Assembly (NCBI GenBank): GCA_964441025.1
Contig: CAYTXG010000001.1
Location: 158,444 to 222,443 of the forward strand
DNA: 64,000 bases
Direction of reading: 5' to 3'
Source: JAAZIN01 sp964441025
GTDB lineage: Bacteria; Bacillota; Dethiobacteria; DTU022
The notes beneath the pieces are model-generated. The model saw nothing but the letters and a program-made list of their open reading frames with translations, was not told where the DNA came from and made no database searches. This document shows, one piece after another, positions 57,808 to 64,000 of this stretch (positions are counted from its first letter, which is position 1; each line of letters starts with the position of its first letter). The translations under genes were made by a program, and so were the position numbers.

Positions 57808-58641
57808 TCACTTGACTTTTATATCCATGTGGCTTACAAGGATGGCATCCCGCAGGCCTCCGGGTATGAAGCGGTTCAGCCACAGCAGAAACCTGCTCTG
57901 GGAGTCAATCTGGTTGAAGAAATGCATTCTGGGCGCCGTGACCACCCTGACGATTTTTTCAGCGGCGTATTCCGGGTCGGGCGCTTTCTTGATCAGCTCG
58001 TTGTCGCGATCGATAAACCTGGCGGCGCGCTCCCGGTAGGGTGAACCCTCTTCGGGGAGGATATGGATCTTGGCGGCAAAACCTGTCGAAACCTGGGCCG
58101 GCTCGATCACGGCTACATCTATTCCGAAATGCTCCACTTCGTACTTGATGGACTGCATGAGGCCCGTGATGGCGAATTTGCTGGCCGTGTAGATGGACTC
58201 AAAGGGGAAGGGGATCCGCCCCACGAGCGATGACATGGCGATCATCTTGCCCTTGCCCCGCCGGCGCATGGAGGGGAGAAAAGCCTGGAAAATGGCTGCT
58301 GCGCCGATAACATTGATCTCCAGGCAGCTCAGCGCCTTTTCCAGATCGGCCTCTTCAAAGGGGCTGAAAAAACCGATCCCCACATTGGAGAGCACCGTAT
58401 CCACATGCCCGTATTTTTCAAGAACCCTGTCGCGGAATTTCAAGATCTTCTTGCGGTCGGCAATGTCGAAGGCCTCCAGGAGATGATCTCTCCCGCTGCC
58501 GGCGAGCTCTCCTTCAAGCGTGGCGAGCTTCTCCGAATCAACATCAAAGCCCGCAATGCTGTGTCCGGCCGCGGCCAGTTTCCCGGCTGTGACCCTGCCC
58601 ATTCCGTCTGCCAGGCCGGTGATCACTACAACTTGCCCCAT
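57808..58641 (-). CDS. Short-chain dehydrogenase/reductase
   Basis: A 277-residue NAD(P)-dependent oxidoreductase of the classical SDR type. The nucleotide motif is TGLADGMG, the structural NVG is in VLSNVGIG, and the catalytic Ser-Tyr-Lys is in MSSLVGR and YTASKFA. The FDVD at the end of the second strand suggests preference for NAD. The C-terminal 60 residues with FLLWLNRFIPGGLRDAIL may contact membrane or a hydrophobic substrate. ATG at 58641 is 8 bases after GGGGG; a GTG at 58650 overlaps that site. It lies 9 bases before the glycyl radical enzyme gene, so they are co-translated. Confidence 0.9.
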   Translation of the reverse strand: MGQVVVITGLADGMGRVTAGKLAAAGHSIAGFDVDSEKLATLEGELAGSGRDHLLEAFDIADRKKILKFRDRVLEKYGHVDTVLSNVGIGFFSPFEEADLEKALSCLEINVIGAAAIFQAFLPSMRRRGKGKMIAMSSLVGRIPFPFESIYTASKFAITGLMQSIKYEVEHFGIDVAVIEPAQVSTGFAAKIHILPEEGSPYRERAARFIDRDNELIKKAPDPEYAAEKIVRVVTAPRMHFFNQIDSQSRFLLWLNRFIPGGLRDAILVSHMDIKVK

Positions 58642-58668
58642 CAAAGACACCCCCGTCTTATTTGTTTT

Positions 58669-59658
58669 TCAAGCTCCCGCTTGAGATTGGTACCGCTCAC
58701 CCATCTGGTTCATGGAATCAATAAAATCGGGATAGATGAGACGGTAGCCTGCAGCTTTTAACTTGCTGTTGTCCACAATATAATCATCACAGAGGTATTT
58801 CACCGCATCATATTCCAGGTCCGGTATTTTATGCTTGCGGGCCGAGGCAGCCCCCTCAATTTTTGCTGCGATTTTGACAAGCCAGAGGGGGAGGTGCAAT
58901 GCGGGGCGCTTCGTACCGAATGCTTTTGCAGCGGCGGTAAGGGCTTTTTCAAGCTCGGGGTGGGAATCCTCGGCAAGATTGTAGGCCTGGCCGATTGCCG
59001 AATCCAGGCGGGAGAGGTGCTCTATGGCCGCCGCCACATCCTCGGCACGGATATTTGACAGCAGCTGTTTGCCCTTGCCGGGGATGCCCGCAAGGCTTGT
59101 GGGCCTGGAGAAGGCCTTGCCGGCGCCGTCATTGCAGCCGGGCCCGTAGACGGTGCAGGGAAGGGCAATTGTTGCCGGCAGCCCCTCCCTGATCCGCTCC
59201 CAGACAATATTCTCCCCGTCGCGCTTGCTTCTTCCGTAGGCGTCGGCAGGCTCGCGGGGTGAAACCTCGGTAAAGGGAATTCCTTTGTAGGTGCCGTATA
59301 TACTTGTTGATGCGACATGGATGAAGCGCTTCACACCATGCCTTAACGCCAGCCCCGTGATTCTTTCTACGCCCTCCACATTGGTGGGGTAAAGTTCTTC
59401 GTAGGGAGTGGAAAAATTGCAGATGGCGCCCAGGTGGAATATCCGCTCCACGCCGCCTTCAAAGAGAGGCGGCAGGGTTTCCGGTTTTGTTAAATCGGCG
59501 GGCACATATTTTACGCCCAGATGGTCGAAAAAGGAGATGTCGCTTCGCGGCCTGGAGGTGGCCCTGACCTGCGCTCCTTTTTTTACCAGCAGTTCCACCA
59601 GGTGGCGCCCCATGAAACCGGCCGCTCCGGTGACAAGGGTAAGACCGTTAAATTCCAC
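58669..59658 (-). CDS. NAD-dependent epimerase/dehydratase (extended SDR)
   Basis: A 329-residue extended SDR. TGAAGFMGRHLVELL is the nucleotide-binding motif, the catalytic Tyr-Lys is in DAYGRSKRDGE, and the Ser/Thr is in VASTSIYG. It resembles dihydroflavonol reductase/3-beta-hydroxysteroid dehydrogenase-like members as well as sugar epimerases; nothing else in the cluster concerns sugars, so an alcohol or keto group on the pathway substrate is more likely. GTG start with AGGGGGA upstream. It lies between padR and the SDR gene with short gaps, inside the same transcription unit. Confidence 0.87.
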   Translation of the reverse strand: MEFNGLTLVTGAAGFMGRHLVELLVKKGAQVRATSRPRSDISFFDHLGVKYVPADLTKPETLPPLFEGGVERIFHLGAICNFSTPYEELYPTNVEGVERITGLALRHGVKRFIHVASTSIYGTYKGIPFTEVSPREPADAYGRSKRDGENIVWERIREGLPATIALPCTVYGPGCNDGAGKAFSRPTSLAGIPGKGKQLLSNIRAEDVAAAIEHLSRLDSAIGQAYNLAEDSHPELEKALTAAAKAFGTKRPALHLPLWLVKIAAKIEGAASARKHKIPDLEYDAVKYLCDDYIVDNSKLKAAGYRLIYPDFIDSMNQMGERYQSQAGA

Positions 59659-59688
59659 TATCTGTTCCCCCTATCTTTTTACTGAAAG

Positions 59689-60246
59689 CTAACCGCCGGT
59701 ACTGCTTCTCTTCAACTCTTGCCTGTGACTCTCAACCTCAAGGGCGGCGAGGCGAAGCCATTGCAGGTAGGCTTCGTTCAGCGTCACACCCAGCTGGGCG
59801 AGAAGGCTTACATATACTCCCCGTTTGCTCCACCTCTGCCGGTTGGCTTTTCTCCGCTCCAGCTGTCTTTCGTGCAGGGCGATCTGTTCTCTGATAATTT
59901 CCAGGGCCCTGTTATCATCGCTGAAGCCGAAAAAGGCGAACTTGAGCAGAAAGGAGTCTCTTAAAATCATGGGGTGCACCGGATCCCGGGCCAGCCACCG
60001 GGCAAACTCCTCCCGCCCTTGCTCTTCGATGGTGTATAATTTTTTTTGTGGACCTCCTTTTTTAGAAGGTGATATCCCTTTCATACGGATGAGGCCGTCC
60101 CTTTCCAGGGCCTTCAGGTTGGGGTAGATCTGACCGAAGTTTACTGTCCACATGTGGCCGAAGTTTTTTTCCAGGTGTTCCTTGATGCGGTAGCCGTGCA
60201 TGTCGGAGTAATGCAGCAGCCCCAGTATCGCATACTTTATCGTGAT
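59689..60246 (-). CDS. PadR family regulator, probable non-AUG start
   Basis: First gene of the leftward cluster. The winged helix is clear (HGYRIKEHLEKNFGHMWTVNFGQIYPNLKALERDGLI, then KGGPQKKLYTIEEQGREEF), followed by the family's helical dimerisation domain. The first ATG, at 60201, would cut off helix 1, whose sequence KYAILGLLHYSD is plainly encoded upstream. An in-frame TGA lies a few codons further up, and no ATG, GTG or TTG lies between. ATC at 60246, 10 bases after AAAGGGG, is the best candidate. PadR proteins often repress their own operon and release DNA on binding aromatic or other hydrophobic compounds. An inverted repeat covers its promoter. Confidence 0.82.
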   Translation of the reverse strand: MTIKYAILGLLHYSDMHGYRIKEHLEKNFGHMWTVNFGQIYPNLKALERDGLIRMKGISPSKKGGPQKKLYTIEEQGREEFARWLARDPVHPMILRDSFLLKFAFFGFSDDNRALEIIREQIALHERQLERRKANRQRWSKRGVYVSLLAQLGVTLNEAYLQWLRLAALEVESHRQELKRSSTGG

Positions 60247-60270
60247 CTCGAATCAGCCCCTTTCACAGTA

Positions 60271-60306
60271 TATATAAACTATATATATAATTTATATAGT
60301 TGTCAA
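60271..60306 (-). promoter_or_regulatory. Promoter and PadR operator candidate of the catabolic cluster
   Basis: On the minus strand TTGACA (60306-60301), 17 bases, TATAGT (60283-60278). The same stretch contains perfect inverted repeats TATATAAA/TTTATATA (60271-60278, 60291-60298) and ACTATATA/TATATAGT (60278-60285, 60293-60300). A dimeric PadR protein bound here would cover the promoter. Confidence 0.75.
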
Positions 60307-60430
60307 TAGTCAGCCGACTGGTCATTTAAAATTTACCACCTCTTGGCGGTAGGGCAGGCATGGATAATTTTATGCCCTGCAGAATGCCGATGAACCGGGC
60401 AGAACAGTTGACATGTTAAGGAATTTGTAC

Positions 60431-60490
60431 TTGACACGATGGGAAAAGGATGTTATTTTTATATTAGCACTCGGCACATGAGAGTGCTAA
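60431..60490 (+). promoter_or_regulatory. HrcA-controlled promoter with perfect CIRCE element
   Basis: TTGACA (60431-60436), 17 bases, TATTTT (60454-60459), then TTAGCACTC-N9-GAGTGCTAA (60464-60490), which matches the CIRCE consensus exactly. HrcA, encoded elsewhere, would repress the heat shock gene that starts 22 bases later. Confidence 0.93.
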
Positions 60491-60512
60491 TATAAAAAAG
60501 GAGTTGAACAAC

Positions 60513-60959
60513 ATGGCGGGACTCGTTCCTTTCAATCGCAGGGACAGAAGTTTGGTGCACACCGGGTTTGGGGATTTTTACAACATGCTCGATGACTTTT
60601 TTGGCGACAGCTGGATGCAGGGTCGCACCCTGTTGAGAGATACTTTCAAGATCGATGTCAGGGATAGCGACAAGGAGTATATCATTGAGGCGGAGCTGCC
60701 GGGGATCAAAAAAGAGGAGATTGCCCTTGATGTTGTGGGAGGCGATCTGTGCATCTCCGTAAAACGTGAGGAAGAGACAGGTGAAGAGAAGGAGAACTAC
60801 ATCCATAAGGAGCGCCGGGTTACCTCGATGAGCCGCCGGGTGCGCATGGCGAATTCTCGTCCCGATCAGGCGAAAGCCAGGCTGGAAGAGGGCGTTCTCT
60901 CTATTACAGTGCCTAAGCTCGAGGCGGCCTGTGACAGCTGCCGCATAGAAATTGAATAG
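60513..60959 (+). CDS. Small heat shock protein, Hsp20/alpha-crystallin family
   Basis: A 148-residue holdase chaperone. The alpha-crystallin domain runs from about residue 40 (FKIDVRDSDKEYIIEAELPGIKKEEI) to the end, with the conserved A-x-x-x-G-x-L signature as ARLEEGVLSITVPKLE. The short N-terminus contains the usual FxxMLDDFF-like helix. The ATG at 60513 is 9 bases after AAGGAG; an in-frame TTG at 60504 is too close. Its control by CIRCE is notable, since this element more often drives groE and dnaK operons. A strong terminator follows. Confidence 0.93.
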   Translation: MAGLVPFNRRDRSLVHTGFGDFYNMLDDFFGDSWMQGRTLLRDTFKIDVRDSDKEYIIEAELPGIKKEEIALDVVGGDLCISVKREEETGEEKENYIHKERRVTSMSRRVRMANSRPDQAKARLEEGVLSITVPKLEAACDSCRIEIE

Positions 60960-61026
60960 TAACAGGGTGCAAATTGGCGGCGCTGCGGTTATTGTCCTGG
61001 CGCCGCCGCAGCCAACGCAGCAGGGA

Positions 61027-61067
61027 ACCCCTGTTAGAGATACCTGACCCTCTAACAGGGGTGTTCT
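61027..61067 (+). terminator. Terminator of the hsp20 gene
   Basis: ACCCCTGTTAGAG (61027-61039) pairs perfectly over 13 bases with CTCTAACAGGGGT (61050-61062), followed by GTTCTTT. A strong stem with a modest T-run, about 70 bases after the stop. The remaining 235 bases up to the sigma factor gene hold nothing else recognised. Confidence 0.82.
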
Positions 61068-61302
61068 TTATGAAAATAGTTCACCATAATTTGCAAGATT
61101 ACTGCGTGCCCGGCAGGCTTTATTTTAACCCTGTCCGCCCTTTCTGCATTTTGCACGGAATATCGAGACCGGATTGCTGTCTGAAAAACCTCTGTGTCCC
61201 CGGCAAAGCGGCGGTTAGACTCCAGCCCATGAACTGCGTTCGCCCCTTGCAACGGATCACATTTTTTCCTGTCTTTACTTGTAGGAGGGTACAGGTGGCT
61301 GA

Positions 61303-61866
61303 ATGATGGAGGATTCCCAGATCCTATTGCTCTATTGGAATCGCGACGAGAAAGCGATAGCCCAAACCCGGGCCAAGTACGGCTCCTACCTGGGCGCCAT
61401 TGCCTACAATATTCTGGCAGACCGGGAGGACAGTGAAGAGTGCGTCAGCGATGCCTATCTCAAGGCATGGAGCGCTATCCCCGAAGAGTGGCCGGCAGAT
61501 CTGCGGGCCTATCTGGGGCGGATCGTGCGCAACCTCTCCCTGAACCGCTATGCCGGGCGGATGGCCCTGAAACGGGGCGGGGGGGAGGTGGCGCTGCTTC
61601 TGGGGGAGCTGGAGGACTGCCTCCCTAGCCCGGATACCGTTGAGGGGGCTATCGAGAGCACCGCCATTACCGATGTGCTCAACAGCTTTCTCGATGAGCT
61701 GGGCGCCGAGCAGCGCGCTCTATTCGTGCGCCGCTACTGGTACATGCAATCGATCGGAGATCTGGTGGAGCTCACGGGCTACAGTGACAGCAAGATCAAG
61801 TCAATCCTGTACCGCCTCCGGAAACAACTCAAAGACCGTCTGGATGAGGGAGGAATTGCTCTGTGA
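61303..61866 (+). CDS. ECF-type RNA polymerase sigma factor
   Basis: A 187-residue sigma-70 family protein with only regions 2 and 4. Region 2 is seen around YNILADREDSEECVSDAYLKAWSAIP and region 4 around LGAEQRALFVRRYWYMQSIGDLVELTGYSDSKIKSILYRLRKQLK. The start is ATG, with GGAGGG 14 bases upstream, which is long; a second ATG follows at once. Its last 4 bases overlap the GTG of the next gene, so the two proteins are made together, the usual arrangement for a sigma factor and its membrane anti-sigma partner. Target promoters are not evident. Confidence 0.88.
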   Translation: MMEDSQILLLYWNRDEKAIAQTRAKYGSYLGAIAYNILADREDSEECVSDAYLKAWSAIPEEWPADLRAYLGRIVRNLSLNRYAGRMALKRGGGEVALLLGELEDCLPSPDTVEGAIESTAITDVLNSFLDELGAEQRALFVRRYWYMQSIGDLVELTGYSDSKIKSILYRLRKQLKDRLDEGGIAL

Positions 61867-63125
61867 GATCGCTGCGTCTGCTGAAAGCCTTTGCGGATAT
61901 CGATGATCAGCATATCCGGGAGGCCTGGGCCTTCCGTAAAAAGAAACCGGGGCGGCGGATATGGCCTGTCGCCGCCTGCCTCGCTGTTGCTGCCGGCCTC
62001 CTGTTTATACTGTTAAAAGCGCTGCCCCTTTCACCGGATTTGTCCGGGCCGGAAAGCGGTTTTGAAACGGGTCAACCTACGCAGGGCCAGGTAACGCCTG
62101 CAGATTTACCCCTGCTGCAGCTTGAATTCGAGACCGGCGGCATGGGCTTTGAGGGCTATATGGCTTACAGCATAGATGACCTGGTGAACGAGAACCCCTG
62201 GCGCGAAGATATGATTCTGGACACTCTGCCGGTTTACAAGGGCCCCGGCCATTGGGCCGCCTCCGGCTGGCAGACTGAAATTGATCTGGAGGCAATGCAG
62301 TCCTGGGCGCTGGAGCTGGCCGGCCGGTTGGGCCTTTCTGAAAAGGAGCTGACCGTCGGCGATAATCGCCCCGCTGCGGAAGAGATCGAGGCTATCAGGG
62401 AAAAGTATGCCGCCATAGGGGAGGAGCCCCCCCCGGGGAGTTTTTCGGGGCCGACGGAGGTGGTTGTTGCGGGTAAGGGGATCGAGATTACTGTGGACGC
62501 CCGTTTTGAGGCCGCAATATTCTTCGATCCGGCCATTCCCCTGCCGGGTGCATATAACTTCACCTACTATGCCGGCTACGCCGATACAGAGGCTGTGGCG
62601 GAATATCTTCTGGAACGCTATCGCGGCCTGCTTGGCATGAAGGAGCCGGTGATCAACATCTGCGGTGGAGATTACAATATCTACGATCAGCAGATGTTTA
62701 GAATCGAGTTCTTTGAGGGAGCAGGCAACGCTGCAGAACAGATTGCGGCCTACAACCTGGGCGCGGCAAATTTTTTCTGCGAAGACAGCGGCATGCTTTA
62801 CGGGGCGCGTATCAGGAGAGGGGTCCCCGGTGATAAATTGGGGGACTACCCGCTCATCACCGCCGGTGCGGCAAGGACCCTTTTGAAAGAGAGGCATTTT
62901 CTAACCACCGTCCCGGCCGACTTCCCCGGAGTGGAATATGTGCGCCGGGTAGAGCTCATCTACCGCACCGGGTGGGAGTCCACCCTGCTCCCCTATTACC
63001 GCTTCTATGTGGAGATACCCGGGATGGCCAAAGGGGAGCGCAAGACCTACGGAGCCTACTATGTTCCGGCCGTGGAAGACAGGTACATTCAAAACATGCC
63101 CCTCTGGGATGGGAGTTTTAATTGA
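61863..63125 (+). CDS. Membrane-anchored protein coupled to the ECF sigma factor, probable anti-sigma partner
   Basis: A 420-residue protein with a short cytoplasmic N-terminus (about 34 residues, starting MRSLRLLKAFADIDDQHIREAW), one transmembrane helix (about 35-52) and a large extracytoplasmic domain. The N-terminal segment could bind the sigma factor, as its start overlaps that gene by 4 bases. The outer domain has no family I recognise; it is rich in aromatic and acidic residues with segments such as AYSIDDLVNENPW. No zinc-binding HxxxCxxC anti-sigma motif is present, so the anti-sigma role is inferred from coupling and topology alone. Confidence 0.65.
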   Translation: MRSLRLLKAFADIDDQHIREAWAFRKKKPGRRIWPVAACLAVAAGLLFILLKALPLSPDLSGPESGFETGQPTQGQVTPADLPLLQLEFETGGMGFEGYMAYSIDDLVNENPWREDMILDTLPVYKGPGHWAASGWQTEIDLEAMQSWALELAGRLGLSEKELTVGDNRPAAEEIEAIREKYAAIGEEPPPGSFSGPTEVVVAGKGIEITVDARFEAAIFFDPAIPLPGAYNFTYYAGYADTEAVAEYLLERYRGLLGMKEPVINICGGDYNIYDQQMFRIEFFEGAGNAAEQIAAYNLGAANFFCEDSGMLYGARIRRGVPGDKLGDYPLITAGAARTLLKERHFLTTVPADFPGVEYVRRVELIYRTGWESTLLPYYRFYVEIPGMAKGERKTYGAYYVPAVEDRYIQNMPLWDGSFN

Positions 63126-63317
63126 ACAGGGCGGCTAGCCTACGGGGAAAAAGACAGGGAGGATATACAATTCCTTGTTGCGAAGATGGGGATTAAGACG
63201 CCGGATCATGCGAAAAAGATCGTGATGAAATACTACCCGCCGGAATGCAACAAATTGCCAAACGACAAATCAAACCAAGTGCCGCAGTTCCTGAAGGAAT
63301 TCAGTACAAAGAGCTAA
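63126..63317 (+). pseudogene. C-terminal remnant of a nucleotidyltransferase-like (DUF6036-type) protein
   Basis: A frame with no start codon signal reads GEKDREDIQFLVAKMGIKTP and later KYYPPECNKLPN and PQFLKEF before a stop. The pattern KDxxDIxFL ... (E/K)xYYPP ... FLxE is typical of the end of small nucleotidyltransferase proteins often carried with toxin-antitoxin genes. The catalytic front is missing. It begins right after the preceding gene and overlaps the 3' end of the convergent HEPN frame by 48 bases. Confidence 0.6.
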
Positions 63318-63663
63318 CTGTGATTCGACGTATTGTTTGTCAAATGTTACCAGGGCCATGTAGTCGCCTTCCTGACGATCTTCAAAAAGTTGATCATATA
63401 ATTTCCCCCATTTAACATCCAGCAAGCCTTTCCTAATTATTTCACGATGAAAAGCAGCACGCACTCCGGAATGTTTATTGAACGACATTTGCCCGTTTAA
63501 ATAGTACTGCACTCACCGCATAAAACATGCTATAGTACAATCTGTTTATCGAATACTCCAGTGCTCCTGCCTCTAACTCGCGCTGAGCCGAAAGCAAGCT
63601 TGTATCTGCTTTGGACCACCAGTAACGCATCACTTCTGCACATTGTTTCATGTGGTTGTTCAT
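63270..63663 (-). pseudogene. HEPN-domain toxin gene split by a frameshift
   Basis: The first part (from 63663) reads MRYWWSKADTSLLSAQREL and NRLYYSMFYAVSAVLFKR, a HEPN helix bundle start, then runs into a stop at 63475. The rest lies in the next frame: QMSFNKHSGVRAAFHREII, GKLYDQLFEDRQEGDY up to 63270. Joined, they give one complete HEPN protein of about 125 residues. The shift lies around 63490, near TTTAAAC. Its start overlaps the stop of the MNT gene as ATGA, the usual antitoxin-toxin coupling. HEPN proteins of these pairs are RNases or targets of AMP transfer. The copy is probably inactive unless recoded. Confidence 0.78.
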
Positions 63664-64000
63664 ATTGCGATACCGTCTTTACTGATTGCTTTTTTGATCG
63701 GCAATACCGAAACAACGCCTTTTTCCCAGGAAAAAGAATCGACAACCATTGCGCTAATATTGGACCCATGCTTCAAATTAACTTCAAATACAATGTCTGT
63801 TATGTCATGACGTCTTGTACGTGAAAGTGGTTGTGCTGTGATCACTAAAATGTCAATGTCAGATTCGTCGTCAGATTCGCCCCGCGCCGTAGAGCCATAA
63901 AGTATCAAGCTCCTTATGTGATCAAATTTAATGTTTAGCCTTTGTTTTAGTTCTTCCAAGGCGCGATGTTGGGATGGGGATAGACAAGCCAGGTTGCGGC
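63660..64000 (-). CDS. MNT-type nucleotidyltransferase antitoxin, start probably beyond window
   Basis: A minimal nucleotidyltransferase. The catalytic motif GSTARGESDDESDIDILVI has the GS and paired Asp residues, and a later FEVNLKHGSNISAMVVD strand fits the third acidic position region. A TTG at 63959 has no ribosome binding site, and the frame stays open to the window edge as SPSQHRALEELKQRL, which matches the usual N-terminal helix, so the true start is likely right of base 64000. In MNT/HEPN systems this enzyme neutralises the HEPN toxin by adding AMP. Its partner here is frameshifted. Confidence 0.85.
   Translation of the reverse strand, partial: RNLACLSPSQHRALEELKQRLNIKFDHIRSLILYGSTARGESDDESDIDILVITAQPLSRTRRHDITDIVFEVNLKHGSNISAMVVDSFSWEKGVVSVLPIKKAISKDGIAI

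Noticed and set aside
63480..63500. TTTAAAC heptamer at the HEPN frame break as a programmed -1 frameshift site
   Set aside because: The phase is wrong: slipping on this heptamer would move ribosomes from the downstream frame to the upstream one, not the other way. A plain frameshift mutation is simpler.
1..64000. CRISPR arrays, complete insertion sequences, rRNA or tRNA genes
   Set aside because: No regularly spaced direct repeats, transposase genes with terminal repeats or folded tRNA/rRNA signatures were found by reading both strands.

Overview
The window looks like the chromosome of an anaerobic, endospore-forming member of the Firmicutes, probably a Clostridia-type organism. It is GC-rich, uses many TTG and GTG starts behind strong GGAGG ribosome binding sites, and carries sporulation genes (spoIIP, ylbJ, a SpoIIM-like gene, a NodB-type deacetylase). 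It also has oxygen-sensitive enzymes: a glycyl radical enzyme, a tungsten-type aldehyde:ferredoxin oxidoreductase and HdrD-like iron-sulfur proteins. No rRNA, tRNA, CRISPR array, prophage or complete insertion sequence was seen. The taxonomic reading is an inference from gene content only.

Layout. 1-7.4 kb: an M3 oligopeptidase cut by the left edge and a complete five-gene oligopeptide ABC importer. 7.5-17.9 kb: a tiny very basic peptide, serA, an FmdB-type zinc ribbon, a DUF1614-like membrane protein, spoIIP with an unusual tail, pyrG, a PRK06851-type P-loop protein, a GMP-synthase ATP-pyrophosphatase without its glutaminase half, and a DMT exporter. 18-27.5 kb: a Phd-Uma2 fusion, pdxS, hisF, a deacetylase, hisC, ylbJ, rsmD, a SpoIIM-like protein and a class III aminotransferase. 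27.7-35.7 kb: a YfcC-type carrier, serC, a small membrane protein/XRE pair, a MOT1-type transporter, a fumarase alpha subunit followed by a truncated beta subunit, a Dam-type methylase and a zinc-ribbon/winged-helix protein. 35.7-45.7 kb: signalling genes (radical SAM protein, STAS protein with a PAS-phosphatase-kinase fusion, GGDEF-EAL protein, decayed c-di-GMP genes) and a TetR-SCP2-M24 cluster.

The most striking region is 45.8-60.3 kb. Twelve leftward genes begin with a PadR regulator whose consensus promoter sits inside an AT-rich inverted repeat. They continue through an epimerase-like protein, an SDR, a glycyl radical enzyme, a glutaconate-type CoA-transferase pair, an MmgE/PrpD protein, an acyl-CoA dehydrogenase, an SCP2-like protein and an aldehyde:ferredoxin oxidoreductase. 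Two HdrD-like Fe-S proteins with their own promoter end the series. This reads as a dedicated anaerobic catabolic module. Its substrate is unknown and no glycyl radical activase is encoded in the window.

60.4-64 kb: a small heat shock gene under a perfect CIRCE element, an ECF sigma factor coupled to a membrane protein, and at the right edge a broken HEPN/MNT toxin-antitoxin pair facing a nucleotidyltransferase remnant. Short hairpin repeats with a GGGACGG-type core are scattered between genes, and several genes near them are truncated or frameshifted. Part of this chromosome therefore appears to be eroding.
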